Origin: Pseudomonas shahriarae
GTDB taxonomy: Bacteria; Pseudomonadota; Gammaproteobacteria; Pseudomonadales; Pseudomonadaceae
NCBI RefSeq assembly: GCF_014268455.2
Contig: NZ_CP077085.1
Location: 5,373,001-5,437,000, forward strand
Length of the DNA: 64,000 bases
Reading direction: 5' to 3'
Part shown: piece by piece, positions 48,553 to 57,670 of the stretch
Position numbering within the stretch: the stretch's first letter is position 1
How the letters are laid out: each line of letters starts with the position of its first letter
Translations under genes and position numbers: made by a program
Notes under the pieces: generated by a model
The model's database searches: none
Seen by the model: only the letters and a program-made list of their open reading frames with translations
Told to the model about the DNA's origin: nothing

Positions 48553-50448
48553 CTACAGCCTGGCCTGGCGCACTGCCCCACTGCGCGACTTGGCCATCGC
48601 CGCCAGGCGTACCGCCACATTCGCGGCGCCATAGCCGGCGTAACCGTTCTTGCGCTGGATAATCTCGAAGAAAAACCGCCCTTCAAAGGGTTCGGTGTAC
48701 ACGTGAAACAGCTCACCGCCCTGGGCATCACGGTCGTACAACACGTTGTAGTACGCCAGCTCGCTGAGGAACTGATCGTCGAAATCAAAACGCGCCGCCA
48801 GGTCATCGTAGTAATTGAGTGGGATATCCAGCAGCGGCACGCCCACCTCCTTGGCCCGGCTGACCTCGGCGAAAATATCCGCGCAATCGAAGGCAATGTG
48901 ATGCACGCCCGAGCCACGGTAGCTGGATAACGCGTGGGAAATCGCCGTGTTGCGGTTCTCGGAAATATTCAGCGGCAAGCGGATCGAACTGCAACGGCTG
49001 CGCAGCGCCCGGCTCTTGACCAGGCCGTAGGGGTCCGGCAACACCACCTCATCGTCGGCCTCGAAATCCAGCAGGCTCTTGTAGAACAGCACCCAACTGT
49101 CGAGGCTGTCGGCCGGAAGGGCCATGGCCATATGGTCGATGCGCAGCAGCCCGCCGCCGCCGGTGCTGGCGGCCTGCAGGTTGAAATCAGTGTGGTAGAT
49201 CCCGCCGGCGTGCTGGTCCACCAGGTAGATCAGGCTGCCATCCGGCGCGCGTACCGCCGCCAGCTCCAGCTCATTGGGCCCGACCAGCCCGCGATAGGGT
49301 TGGCCCTTGTAGGCCACCGCCCGTTCCAGGGCCTTGGCACTGTCCTTGACGCGAATCGCCGTGGCGCACAACGACGGGCCATGGGCCTCGAAAAAGTTGT
49401 GGGCAAAGGAGTACGGCTCGCAGTTGAGGATCAGGTTGATATCGCCCTGGCGCAGCAGGCTCACGCTCTTGGAACGGTGCTGCCCGGCCTTGACGAAGCC
49501 CAGGCGTTGCAGCCATTGGGTCAGGCGGGCGCCGAGGTTTTCATCCACCGCAAACTCGAGGAATTCGATGCCGTCGTACTCGCTGGCAGCCGGGGTCTCA
49601 AACAGGATATCCAGCGGCGCGGCCTGTTGCTGCAGGCGTTGGCGGGTCTTCTCTTCCAGGTACAGCAACGAGCGCAAACCATCCGCCGCGTTGGCCCGGG
49701 TGGGTGCGGCGCGAAAGCCATCGTTGAAAATCTCCAGGGACAGCGGCCCGGTGTAGCCACTCTGGATGATCGGCGCGAGAAAACCCGGCAGGTCGAACTC
49801 GCCCTGGCCGGGGAAGCAGCGAAAGTGCCGGCTCCACTCCAGCACGTCCATGGCCAGCAGCGGCGCGTCGGCCATTTGCACAAAGAAGATCTTGTCGCCA
49901 GGGATCTGGGCGATAGCCGTCGGATCGCCCTTGAGCGACAAGGTATGAAAACTGTCCAGCAACACCCCGAGGCTGGGGTGGTCAATCTCGCGCACCAGTT
50001 GCCAGACCTGTTGCCAGGTGTTGACGTGCCGGCCCCAGGCCAGGGCTTCATAACCAATGCGCAAGCCACGGCGCCCAGCGTGTTCGGCCAGCAGGCTGAG
50101 GTCATCGCGCAGGATCGAATGTTCACCCGTGGAGTCGGCAGAAGCATTGCTGCACACCAGCACCAGGTCGGTGCCCAATTCCTGCATCAGGTCGAATTTG
50201 CGTTCGGCCCGTTCCAGGTTGCGCGCCAGGCGGTCGCGGCGACATCCTTCAAAATCACGAAACGGCTGGAACAACGTGATGGCAATGCCCAGATCGGCAC
50301 ACATCTGCCGCACTTCACGCGGGCTGCCGTCGTAATACAGCAAGTCGTTCTCGAAGATTTCCACCCCATCGAACCCGGCCGCAGCAATGGCTTCGAGCTT
50401 TTCCGGCAGGGTGCCGCTCAGGGAAACAGTGGCGATGGAACGTTGCAT
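48553..50448 (-). CDS. quiC: 3-dehydroshikimate dehydratase fused to an HPPD-like domain (QuiC)
   Basis: Converts 3-dehydroshikimate to protocatechuate. The 631-residue protein begins MQRSIATVSLSGTLPEKLEA. Residues 1-275 are a TIM-barrel sugar-isomerase/AP-endonuclease-type domain (GFDGVEIFENDLLYYDG, GYEALAWGRHVNTW, metal ligands in SLEIFNDG). Residues about 290-631 resemble 4-hydroxyphenylpyruvate dioxygenase (VOC fold: IDHMAMALP, GSGVHHIAFDCADIFAEV, PFEGRFFFEIIQRKNGY). This two-domain type is known in pseudomonads, where the first domain has the dehydratase activity. ATG at 50448 has GGGAG upstream. Divergent from the MFS carrier. Confidence 0.95.
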   Translation of the reverse strand: MQRSIATVSLSGTLPEKLEAIAAAGFDGVEIFENDLLYYDGSPREVRQMCADLGIAITLFQPFRDFEGCRRDRLARNLERAERKFDLMQELGTDLVLVCSNASADSTGEHSILRDDLSLLAEHAGRRGLRIGYEALAWGRHVNTWQQVWQLVREIDHPSLGVLLDSFHTLSLKGDPTAIAQIPGDKIFFVQMADAPLLAMDVLEWSRHFRCFPGQGEFDLPGFLAPIIQSGYTGPLSLEIFNDGFRAAPTRANAADGLRSLLYLEEKTRQRLQQQAAPLDILFETPAASEYDGIEFLEFAVDENLGARLTQWLQRLGFVKAGQHRSKSVSLLRQGDINLILNCEPYSFAHNFFEAHGPSLCATAIRVKDSAKALERAVAYKGQPYRGLVGPNELELAAVRAPDGSLIYLVDQHAGGIYHTDFNLQAASTGGGGLLRIDHMAMALPADSLDSWVLFYKSLLDFEADDEVVLPDPYGLVKSRALRSRCSSIRLPLNISENRNTAISHALSSYRGSGVHHIAFDCADIFAEVSRAKEVGVPLLDIPLNYYDDLAARFDFDDQFLSELAYYNVLYDRDAQGGELFHVYTEPFEGRFFFEIIQRKNGYAGYGAANVAVRLAAMAKSRSGAVRQARL

Positions 50449-50521
50449 GGGGTGACTCCCGGCAATGAAGGGTGGTCTTGTTTGCGGCAAATTATTGGCC
50501 GCGCGCGATAAAGCAGCAATT

Positions 50522-50543
50522 CAAAATGTACCAATCAGTTAGT
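50522..50543. promoter_or_regulatory. TetR-type dyad motif in the quiC/MFS gap
   Basis: On the minus strand, toward quiC: ACTAACTGATTGGTACATTTTG. It contains the dyad ACTAA-N4-TTGGT and shares GTACATTTTG and the TTAA/TAAC half with the site before aroQ (46408-46429). It ends 73 bp before quiC. A likely TetR operator; inferred. Confidence 0.55.
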
Positions 50544-50548
50544 TTTTC

Positions 50549-50563
50549 GGGCGATTATCGAAC
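50549..50563. promoter_or_regulatory. PcaR-like box in the quiC/MFS gap
   Basis: On the minus strand this reads GTTCGATAATCGCCC, 14 of 15 bases identical to the PcaR box I recall from P. putida. It lies 5 bp from the TetR-type dyad and 100 bp before quiC, 140 bp before the MFS gene. Second copy of the motif at 46357-46371. Confidence 0.7.
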
Positions 50564-50703
50564 ACAATGGCGATTGGCGAATTGACGATTTTTTAGCCAC
50601 TGCGCACCATCGAATGCGCATCCAGGGCCGCTTTTTTTAAGGCGCAAACCTGTGATCAAGACCCAGAACACACCATAAAAATTTCAAAAAACGGGTACCT
50701 CTC

Positions 50704-52038
50704 ATGCCTTCGCAAAATTCCGCCGTGGCCCCGCGCCCTGGCAACCCGCAAGCGGCCATTGGCGACAAGATTCGCGGCGCCCTCGCCGTCGGCAAAACCC
50801 GCTGGGGCATGTTGGCCCTGGTGTTTTTCGCCACCACCTTGAACTACATCGACCGCGCCGCTCTGGGCGTGATGCAACCGATCCTGGCCAAAGAGATGAG
50901 CTGGACGGCGATGGACTACGCCAACATCAACTTCTGGTTCCAGGTCGGTTATGCCATTGGTTTTGTGCTGCAAGGCCGGCTGATCGACCGCGTCGGCGTC
51001 AAGCGTGTGTTCTTCTGCGCGGTGCTGCTGTGGAGCATCGCCACCGGCGCCCACGGCCTGGCGACTTCGGCGGTGGGCTTTATGGTCTGCCGCTTTATCC
51101 TCGGCCTCACCGAAGCGGCCAACTACCCCGCCTGCGTCAAGACTACCCGCCTGTGGTTCCCCGCCGGCGAGCGCGCGGTGGCTACCGGGATCTTCAACGC
51201 CGGCACCAACGTCGGCGCCATGCTCACGCCAATGCTGTTGCCACTGGTGCTGCATGTGTGGGGCTGGCAGGCTGCATTTTTATGCATGGCTGCCCTGGGT
51301 GGGATCTGGCTGGTGTTCTGGGGCCTGAAGTACTACAACCCCGAAGACCATCCGAGCGTAAAACAGTCGGAACTGGACTACGTGCAACAGGAAGTCGAGC
51401 CCGAACAACCCCGCGTGCCCTTCAGCCGTATCCTGCGCATGCGTGGCACCTGGGCCTTCGCCATTGCCTACGCCCTGACCGCCCCGGTGTTCTGGTTCTA
51501 CCTCTACTGGCTGCCGCCGTTCCTCAACCAGCAATACAGCCTGGGGATCAACGTGACCCAGATGGGTATCCCGCTGATCATCATTTACCTGACGGCAGAC
51601 TTCGGCAGTGTGGGCGGCGGGATTCTGTCCTCGTTCCTGATCGGACGCGGCATGCAGCCGATCAAGGCGCGCCTGCTGTCGATGCTGCTGTTTGCCTGCT
51701 GCATCGTCGGCGTAATCATGGCCGCCGGCTCCAGCCAGCTGTGGGTCGCAGTGTTTGCCATCTCCCTGGCCATCGGCGCGCACCAGGCCTGGACCGCCAA
51801 TATCTGGAGCCTGGTGATGGACTACACCCCCAAGCACATGATGAGCACGGTATTTGGCTTTGGCGGGATGTGCGCGGCTATCGGCGGGATGTTTATGACG
51901 CAGATCGTCGGCCATATCCTGACCGTGACCAATAACAACTACACCGTGCTGTTCACCCTGATCCCGGCGATGTACTTCATCGCCCTGACCTGGATGTACT
52001 TCATGGCGCCGCGCAAGATCCCCACCGTCGCGGTGTGA
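50704..52038 (+). CDS. MFS organic-anion carrier, probably shikimate/quinate/protocatechuate uptake
   Basis: A 444-residue inner-membrane MFS protein with 12 helices and the anion:cation-symporter (ACS) type N terminus (LVFFATTLNYIDRAALGVMQ; the NYIDR motif is characteristic). Helix 2-3 loop GRLIDRVGVKRVFF, helix 4 ...ILGLTEAANYPACVKTTRLW. It is divergent from quiC over a gap that bears both shared operators, so coregulation with degradation of quinate or shikimate is likely. The exact substrate is inferred. The ribosome site is weak. Confidence 0.88.
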   Translation: MPSQNSAVAPRPGNPQAAIGDKIRGALAVGKTRWGMLALVFFATTLNYIDRAALGVMQPILAKEMSWTAMDYANINFWFQVGYAIGFVLQGRLIDRVGVKRVFFCAVLLWSIATGAHGLATSAVGFMVCRFILGLTEAANYPACVKTTRLWFPAGERAVATGIFNAGTNVGAMLTPMLLPLVLHVWGWQAAFLCMAALGGIWLVFWGLKYYNPEDHPSVKQSELDYVQQEVEPEQPRVPFSRILRMRGTWAFAIAYALTAPVFWFYLYWLPPFLNQQYSLGINVTQMGIPLIIIYLTADFGSVGGGILSSFLIGRGMQPIKARLLSMLLFACCIVGVIMAAGSSQLWVAVFAISLAIGAHQAWTANIWSLVMDYTPKHMMSTVFGFGGMCAAIGGMFMTQIVGHILTVTNNNYTVLFTLIPAMYFIALTWMYFMAPRKIPTVAV

Positions 52039-52039
52039 C

Positions 52040-52918
52040 TCAACGCCGCCGCTGCTGCCAGGCAGCGGCCAAGCCACTCAGGCAGATCACCCCGATCCCG
52101 ACCACCGTGGTCAGGTCCGGGGTGTGATTGAACACCAGCCAGCCCAACAGCCCCGCAAACACGATCTGGCAATAGCCGAACGGTGCCAGTAACGCCGGTG
52201 CAGCGAAGCGGAAGGCCTGGGTCAGCATCAAGTGCGCGGTCATCCCACAGGTGCCCAGTGCCAGCATCAACAGGCCATGGCCCAGGGTCGGTACCTGCCA
52301 GAAGAACGGCACCAGCGCGCTCATCACCAGGGTGTTGCACAGGCCGGCGAAGAAGTTGCTGGTGGTCGGGCTGTCGTACTGGCTGAGGATGCGGGTCAGC
52401 AGTTGGTAGAAACAGAAGAACAACGCCGAGACCAATGGCAACAACACCGCCGGGGTGAACAGCTCACCGCCCGGGTGCACAATGATGATCACCCCGACAA
52501 ACCCGCAGATCACCGCCAGCCACTGGCCCCGCGTCACATGCTCGCCCAGCAGCGGCACCGACAGGGCCGTCACCAGGATCGGCGCGAGGAAGTTCACTGC
52601 GGTGGCTTCGGCCAGCGGGATGTAATGCAGGGCAGCGGTAAAAAACAGGCTGGTGCCCAGCAGGCACAACGCCCTGGCCACCTGCAACAACGGGCGCTTG
52701 CTGCGCAGTACACGCAAGCCCGATTGCGGCAGGAAAATCCCCGCCATCAGCAACGTATGCACCATGTACCGGGCCCATACCACCATCACGATGGGGTAAA
52801 AGCCGGCGAGGTATTTGGACAACGCGTCATGGCTGGAAAACAGAAACGTCGCCAGCACAATCAGCACGATGCCCTTGAAGGGATGGTTGACGCCGGAAAG
52901 AGGAGTGCTGAGGGTCAT
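52040..52918 (-). CDS. EamA/DMT-family permease
   Basis: A 292-residue inner-membrane protein of two EamA repeats with ten hydrophobic helices (for example GIVLIVLATFLFSSHDALSK and LMLTQAFRFAAPALLAPFGY). The second repeat ends with LTTVVGIGVICLSGLAAAWQ and a basic tail QRRR, giving a cytoplasmic C terminus. Convergent with the MFS gene with one base between stop codons. Substrate unknown; it may or may not belong to the quinate cluster. The start at 52918 has GAGAA upstream. Confidence 0.87.
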   Translation of the reverse strand: MTLSTPLSGVNHPFKGIVLIVLATFLFSSHDALSKYLAGFYPIVMVVWARYMVHTLLMAGIFLPQSGLRVLRSKRPLLQVARALCLLGTSLFFTAALHYIPLAEATAVNFLAPILVTALSVPLLGEHVTRGQWLAVICGFVGVIIIVHPGGELFTPAVLLPLVSALFFCFYQLLTRILSQYDSPTTSNFFAGLCNTLVMSALVPFFWQVPTLGHGLLMLALGTCGMTAHLMLTQAFRFAAPALLAPFGYCQIVFAGLLGWLVFNHTPDLTTVVGIGVICLSGLAAAWQQRRR

Positions 52919-53113
52919 TGAATTCTCGTGCGTGACAGGCTGAAATGACCGCCGCAAGCAGTGGCACTCAACGCGCTAATCTAGAGCGGGTGGTGCATCG
53001 GTCTCAAGAGCATAACCAAACAGCGGGCGATCAGCGCACTAAATCGCCTAAACCCAGTCCAACGCTGCACGCCAGCCAGCCATTGCGCTTTTTTTAATCA
53101 AGGCCAATCCATT

Positions 53114-53527
53114 ATGAAAAAAACACTGTTTATTCTCTCGACCCTCGCCCTGCTCAGTGCCTGCGATAAAACACCCGAGCCGCCCAAGCCGGCGCCGCCT
53201 TCCGTACAAGCGACCCTGGTCCCGGAGACCCTGCCCACCGACAAATGGGTCGGCAAGTGGGTCGGCGTCGAAGGCCTGCACCTGACCGTCAGCAAGGACG
53301 ACAGCATCGGCCGCGGGCATTACCTGCTGAGCATGCAGTACGGCCTCGATGCCGACGCCTCCGGCACCTTCAAGGGCCAGGCCAGCGAAGACGGCATCAC
53401 CTTCAACCGCCCGGACGGCCCGCAAATACTGCGTGCCGGCGACGGCGCCGCCACCGGTTTGAAATGGCTGGCTGATAAAAAAGATTGCCTGGTGGTCAAT
53501 ACGGGCGAAGGGTATTGCCGCGAATAA
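53114..53527 (+). CDS. small lipoprotein of unknown function
   Basis: A 137-residue lipoprotein. Signal MKKTLFILSTLALLSAC gives Cys17 as lipidation site (LSAC), and Asp18 at +2 suggests inner-membrane retention by the E. coli rule, though that rule is less strict in Pseudomonas. A proline-rich linker (KTPEPPKPAPPS) precedes a beta-rich domain (KWVGKWVGVEGLHLTVS, GHYLLSMQYGLDADASGTFK) and a C-terminal Cys pair (KKDCLVV, EGYCRE). Followed after 52 bp by the metalloprotease gene on the same strand. Function unknown. Confidence 0.88.
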   Translation: MKKTLFILSTLALLSACDKTPEPPKPAPPSVQATLVPETLPTDKWVGKWVGVEGLHLTVSKDDSIGRGHYLLSMQYGLDADASGTFKGQASEDGITFNRPDGPQILRAGDGAATGLKWLADKKDCLVVNTGEGYCRE

Positions 53528-53579
53528 CGGCCATACTCAATCACGGCGCTAACAACACGATCATCAAGAGGATTGCCCC

Positions 53580-54470
53580 ATGCTATGGAAAAAGGGTCGA
53601 CGCAGCGACAACGTGGTCGACGCGCGCAATGACGGCGGCGGCGGTGGCGGCGGCATGCGTTTCGGGGGTGGCAAGGGCCTGAGCCTGACCGCCATTGTGC
53701 TGATCGTCGGCATCGGCCTGCTCACCGGCCAGGACCCGATGCAGATCCTCGGGCAACTGAGCGGCCAGATGACCGAACAGGCCCCTTCGGTCAGCCCGCA
53801 AACACGCCAGGCGCCGCCCGCCAATGATGAGCAGGCAGATTTCGTACGCGCCGTGCTGGGCGACACCGAAGACACCTTTGGCCAGGTGTTCCAGGAAAAC
53901 GGCCTGACTTACAAGAACCCCAAGCTGATCCTGTTCCGTGGCCGGGTGAATTCCGCCTGCGGTGGCGCGACCTCCGCCAGCGGCCCGTTCTATTGCCCGG
54001 CCGACCAGCAGGTCTACCTGGACCTGGATTTCTTCCGCGAAATGTCCCAGCGCTTCCAGGCGGCCGGCGACTTTGCCCAGGCCTATGTGATCGCCCACGA
54101 AGTCGGCCACCACGTGCAAACCCTGCTGGGCATTTCCTCGAAAATCCAGGTCGCGCGCCAGCAAGGCCGGCAGATGCAGGGCGATGGTGGCCTGCTAGTC
54201 CGCCAGGAACTGCAAGCCGACTGTTTCGCCGGGGTCTGGGCCAACCGCGCGCAAAAGCGCCTGAACTGGCTGGAACCGGGCGATATCGAAGAAGCGCTGA
54301 ACGCCGCCAACGCCATCGGCGACGACCGCTTGCAGCAACAGGGCCAGGGCCGTGTGGTTCCCGACTCGTTCACCCACGGCACGTCGCAACAGCGGGTTCG
54401 CTGGTTCAAGACGGGGTTTGCCCAGGGCCAGATCAGCCAATGCGATACCTTTTCGGCCAAGAGTCTGTAA
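53580..54470 (+). CDS. YpfJ-family neutral zinc metallopeptidase
   Basis: A 296-residue membrane-anchored protein. The N terminus has an Arg-rich stretch and a glycine run (NDGGGGGGGMRFGGGKG), then one membrane helix (LSLTAIVLIVGIGLLTG) and a periplasmic peptidase domain with the zinc motif HEVGHH (about 179-184) and the third-ligand block ELQADCFAGVWANRA. Length and layout equal E. coli YpfJ (Pfam Zn_peptidase). Substrates are not known. The next gene starts directly at its stop codon. Confidence 0.93.
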   Translation: MLWKKGRRSDNVVDARNDGGGGGGGMRFGGGKGLSLTAIVLIVGIGLLTGQDPMQILGQLSGQMTEQAPSVSPQTRQAPPANDEQADFVRAVLGDTEDTFGQVFQENGLTYKNPKLILFRGRVNSACGGATSASGPFYCPADQQVYLDLDFFREMSQRFQAAGDFAQAYVIAHEVGHHVQTLLGISSKIQVARQQGRQMQGDGGLLVRQELQADCFAGVWANRAQKRLNWLEPGDIEEALNAANAIGDDRLQQQGQGRVVPDSFTHGTSQQRVRWFKTGFAQGQISQCDTFSAKSL

Positions 54471-55448
54471 ATGAGTAAACGAGCCGGATGGCTGCTGGGG
54501 TTGATGATCGGTTGCGCCACCACCCCCTTCGCCGCCGGGCAGGCGGTCAAGGTTGTCAGCCCCGAGCGTTTCTCCCTGCAAGCCGGCGACCTGAGCCTGG
54601 GCCTTAGCCAGGACTGGCGCCAGCCGCTGCCGCAGATCACTCGGGCGCTGATCATCGTGCATGGGCGCCTGCGCAACGCCCAGACCTACCTCAAAAGCGC
54701 CGAAGATGCCGCCGCCCACGCAGGGCAAGGCGCCAACACCCTGGTGATCGCACCGCAGTTTCTCAACGATGCCGATATCCAGCGCCATCACCTGGGCGAC
54801 AGCGTACTGCGCTGGCACGGCAATGGATGGATGGCGGGCGATTCGTCAATCGGTCATGGCCAGATCAGTTCCTACGGCGCCCTGGACCAGATCATCAAGC
54901 ACCTGGGCAACCGCCAACTGTTCCCGGCCCTCAAGGAAATAGTGGTCGCCGGGCATTCCGGTGGCGGCCAGGTGGTACAGCGCTTTGCCCTGACCGGCCA
55001 TGATCACCCGGCCCTGCAAGCCGCCGGCATCAGCCTGCGCTATGTGATCGCCAACCCATCGTCCTACGCCTACTTCAGCCCGCAGCGCCCAGTGCAGTTA
55101 GCGCCGGGCAGTTGCCCGCAGTTCAATGACTGGAAGTACGGCATGCAAAAACTGCCGGCCTACGCCAACGGCCAAAGCCCCCAGCAACTGGAAAAAGCCT
55201 ACGCCGCGCGGGATATCACCTACCTGCTGGGCCAGCAGGACACCGACCCCAACCACCCGGCCCTGGACAAGAGCTGCGCGGCCGAGAGCCAGGGCGCGTA
55301 TCGGCTGATTCGCGGGCATAACTACTTTGACTACCTCAAGCAGCGGCATCCGCAGTTGAGCCAGAGGTTGATTGAAGTGCCTGGGGTTGGGCATGACGGC
55401 GACAAGATGTTTACCTCGCCGCTGGGGCAGAAGGCCTTGTTCCACTAA
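54471..55448 (+). CDS. secreted alpha/beta-hydrolase
   Basis: A 325-residue exported hydrolase. Signal MSKRAGWLLGLMIGCATTPF ends near AAG. The nucleophile elbow GHSGGGQ (Ser about 163) and a C-terminal GVGHDGDKMF that carries the likely catalytic His are visible; ALIIVHGRLRNAQTY holds the oxyanion strand. Three Cys (CPQF, KSCAAE and one in the signal). Its ATG follows the stop of the metallopeptidase gene without a gap, so the two are cotranslated. Substrate unknown; an esterase or lipase-like role is inferred. Confidence 0.86.
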   Translation: MSKRAGWLLGLMIGCATTPFAAGQAVKVVSPERFSLQAGDLSLGLSQDWRQPLPQITRALIIVHGRLRNAQTYLKSAEDAAAHAGQGANTLVIAPQFLNDADIQRHHLGDSVLRWHGNGWMAGDSSIGHGQISSYGALDQIIKHLGNRQLFPALKEIVVAGHSGGGQVVQRFALTGHDHPALQAAGISLRYVIANPSSYAYFSPQRPVQLAPGSCPQFNDWKYGMQKLPAYANGQSPQQLEKAYAARDITYLLGQQDTDPNHPALDKSCAAESQGAYRLIRGHNYFDYLKQRHPQLSQRLIEVPGVGHDGDKMFTSPLGQKALFH

Positions 55449-55500
55449 TCCCCCAGGGAAAACCCAAGCCAGCTCCTACCGGTGATGCGTGGTGCCTGGG

Positions 55501-56088
55501 CTAGATCATCTGGCGCAATGCCGCGCAGTCTTGCGCATGCCAATCTGCCAGTTCCGGCCATGGGTTTTCGGGCAGGTTGACCAGCACCGTCCGCGTCCCC
55601 GCCGCCCGGCCGCAATCCAGGTCGAAGCGATAGTCGCCCACCATGACCATCTCGGCCGGCGCCACATCCCAGGCCTGGGCCAGTTTCAACAGGCCACCGG
55701 GATCAGGCTTGGGCGGGGCGTCGTCGCGGCCCAGCACATCTTCCACGGCAAAACAGTCCGCCAGGCCGATGGCTTTCAAGGTGATGTGCGCCAGCTCCTG
55801 GGCGTTGCGCGTCAGGATCCCCAGGCGACAGCCCCGTGCTGCCAGGTCGCGCACCAACTCCACCGCGCCCGTGGCCGCTACCGAGCCCAGCGCCAGTTCG
55901 CGCTCATGCTCCAGCAACCAGGCATGCTTGGCCGCCGCCTCCGCTGCTGGCAACGCAGCCAGGTGGGTGAGGATGTCATCGGCAGGCGGAATATCCAGGG
56001 CCACGCGGATCGCCGCAAAATCATGCACGGCCACCGTGAGGGTGCCGTCCATGTCGAACACCCAGTGTTTTACGTCCGTGAGGCTCAT
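55501..56088 (-). CDS. HAD-superfamily phosphatase (phosphoglycolate-phosphatase-like)
   Basis: A 195-residue HAD-IA hydrolase. Motif I is VFDMDGTLT (nucleophile Asp near 13, acid Asp near 15), motif II is LGILTRNAQE (Thr), motif III is the Lys in DAPPKPDPGGL, and motif IV is MVGDYRFDLDCG. Cap domain between I and II is small and helical. The start at 56088 overlaps the TGA of tesB by 4 bp and has AAGGA upstream. Substrate not predictable; phosphoglycolate or similar small phosphates are common for this group. Confidence 0.88.
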   Translation of the reverse strand: MSLTDVKHWVFDMDGTLTVAVHDFAAIRVALDIPPADDILTHLAALPAAEAAAKHAWLLEHERELALGSVAATGAVELVRDLAARGCRLGILTRNAQELAHITLKAIGLADCFAVEDVLGRDDAPPKPDPGGLLKLAQAWDVAPAEMVMVGDYRFDLDCGRAAGTRTVLVNLPENPWPELADWHAQDCAALRQMI

Positions 56089-56954
56089 GCCCAATCCTTG
56101 CGATGGCGAATCAGGCCTTCCTGGGTCACCGAGGCCACCAGTTGGCCCGCGCGGTTATACACGCTGCCACGGGAGAACCCGCGGGAATTGCCGGCCCATG
56201 GGCTGTCCATGGCGTACAGCAACCAGTCATCGGCACGCAGGTCAGCGTGGAACCACAGCGCATGGTCAAGACTGGCCACTTGCATGTCCTTCTGCCACAC
56301 GGTCTTGCCATGGGGCAGCAACGAGGTGGTCAGCAGGCCGAAGTCCGAGGCGTAGGCCAGCAGGTATTTATGCAGCGCCGGCAAATCGGCCAGGGCGCCA
56401 TCGGCGCGAAACCACACATACTTGACCGGGTCGGACGGCTGCGGGTTGTACGGATCTTTTTCGGTCACCGGGCGCACTTCAATCGGCTTGGGGCACAGCA
56501 GTTTTTCGCGCATGGTCTCGGGGATCAGGTGCGCACGCTGCCGGGTCAGTTCCAGCTCCGACGGCAGGTTCTCCGGGCCCACCACCACCGGCATGGTGGT
56601 CTGGTGCTCGAAGCCTTCTTCGTCGTACTGGAACGAGGCGCTGCAGGTGAAGATCGGGTTGCCCTTCTGGATCGCCGTCACCCGGCGCGTGCTGAAGCTG
56701 CCACCATCGCGCACCCGGTCCACTTGATAGACCACTGGCAGCCCAGCGTCGCCAGGGCGCAGGAAATAGCCGTGCAACGAATGCACATGCCGCGCTTCTT
56801 CGACGGTCTGGCTGGCTGCCGACAGCGACTGGCCCAAAACCTGGCCGCCGAACAGTTGGCGAAAACCCAAGTCCTGGCTGCGGCCGCGGAAGAGGTTTTC
56901 TTCAATCGGTTCCAGGGTCAGCAAGTCGACCAGATCTTCCAACACTTGGCTCAT
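56085..56954 (-). CDS. tesB: acyl-CoA thioesterase II
   Basis: Hydrolyses medium and long acyl-CoA. The 289-residue double-hotdog protein has the catalytic residues of the TesB family: Asp in SLDHALWFH, Ser/Thr in the DSPWAGNSRGFSRG turn and Gln in ASVTQEGLIR. QLFGGQVLGQSL and VHSLHGYFLRPGD are the N-terminal hotdog signatures. GGAGAGTTTGA precedes the ATG. Coupled with the HAD gene downstream. Confidence 0.96.
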   Translation of the reverse strand: MSQVLEDLVDLLTLEPIEENLFRGRSQDLGFRQLFGGQVLGQSLSAASQTVEEARHVHSLHGYFLRPGDAGLPVVYQVDRVRDGGSFSTRRVTAIQKGNPIFTCSASFQYDEEGFEHQTTMPVVVGPENLPSELELTRQRAHLIPETMREKLLCPKPIEVRPVTEKDPYNPQPSDPVKYVWFRADGALADLPALHKYLLAYASDFGLLTTSLLPHGKTVWQKDMQVASLDHALWFHADLRADDWLLYAMDSPWAGNSRGFSRGSVYNRAGQLVASVTQEGLIRHRKDWA

Positions 56955-57025
56955 TCAAACTCTCCTCACACAAAGCAAAACCGCGCAGTCTTGGCTGCGG
57001 CGGGTAAAAACATCGGGCGGCCTGC

Positions 57026-57595
57026 CTATCCGTGCAGCGTATCCAACCATTGGGCGCGGGTGATGCGGTACAACACATGATGGCGCAGCGGATCGTCCGC
57101 CGCGAGCCTGGGATGCTGAAAATCTGCCGCCGGATCGTAATGCATACCGATGGCCTGCATGACTTTCTGCGACGGCAGGTTGGCCTCGGTGGTGAAGGCC
57201 ACTATTTCTTCCAACTGCAAACGGTCAAAACCACAACGCAATGCAGTCCAGGCCGCTTCACTGGCAAAACCCAGGCCCCAGTGCTCGCGGGCAAGGCGCC
57301 AGCCAATCTCCACCGCCGGGGTGAAGTCGGCGTCAAAGCCGACATTCATCAACCCCGTCAGGCCGATAAATTCGCCGCTGTCCTTACGCTCCAGGGCCCA
57401 CGCACCAAACCCATACTCGGCAAAATGCCCACGTATTCGCCCGATCAATGCCGCGCTTTCCAGGCGGTCCAGGGGTGCCGGGAAATAGCGCATCACCTGC
57501 GGGTCGGCGCACATCCGGGCAAACTCCGGCAAATCGCTGTCGCGCCATTGGCGCAACACCAGGCGCGCGCTTTCCAACTGCAGTATCGGCTCCAT
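57026..57595 (-). CDS. GNAT-family N-acetyltransferase (RimJ/RimL-like)
   Basis: A 189-residue acetyltransferase (Acetyltransf_3 type). It begins MEPILQLESARLVLRQWRDS and has the acetyl-CoA-binding block EIGWRLAREHWGLGFASEAA, where the pyrophosphate loop is R-E-H-W-G-L-G-F-A. VAFTTEANLPSQKVMQAIGM is the usual second motif. It might acetylate a ribosomal protein or a small amine. GGGAGGGGAACG precedes the ATG. Ordinary codon use. Confidence 0.9.
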   Translation of the reverse strand: MEPILQLESARLVLRQWRDSDLPEFARMCADPQVMRYFPAPLDRLESAALIGRIRGHFAEYGFGAWALERKDSGEFIGLTGLMNVGFDADFTPAVEIGWRLAREHWGLGFASEAAWTALRCGFDRLQLEEIVAFTTEANLPSQKVMQAIGMHYDPAADFQHPRLAADDPLRHHVLYRITRAQWLDTLHG

Positions 57596-57670
57596 CGTTC
57601 CCCTCCCTTGCCATGTGCGTGAGTGTACAGCGCTGTTAAGATCCGTCGCTGGTTCCTGTCAGAAATTGCC

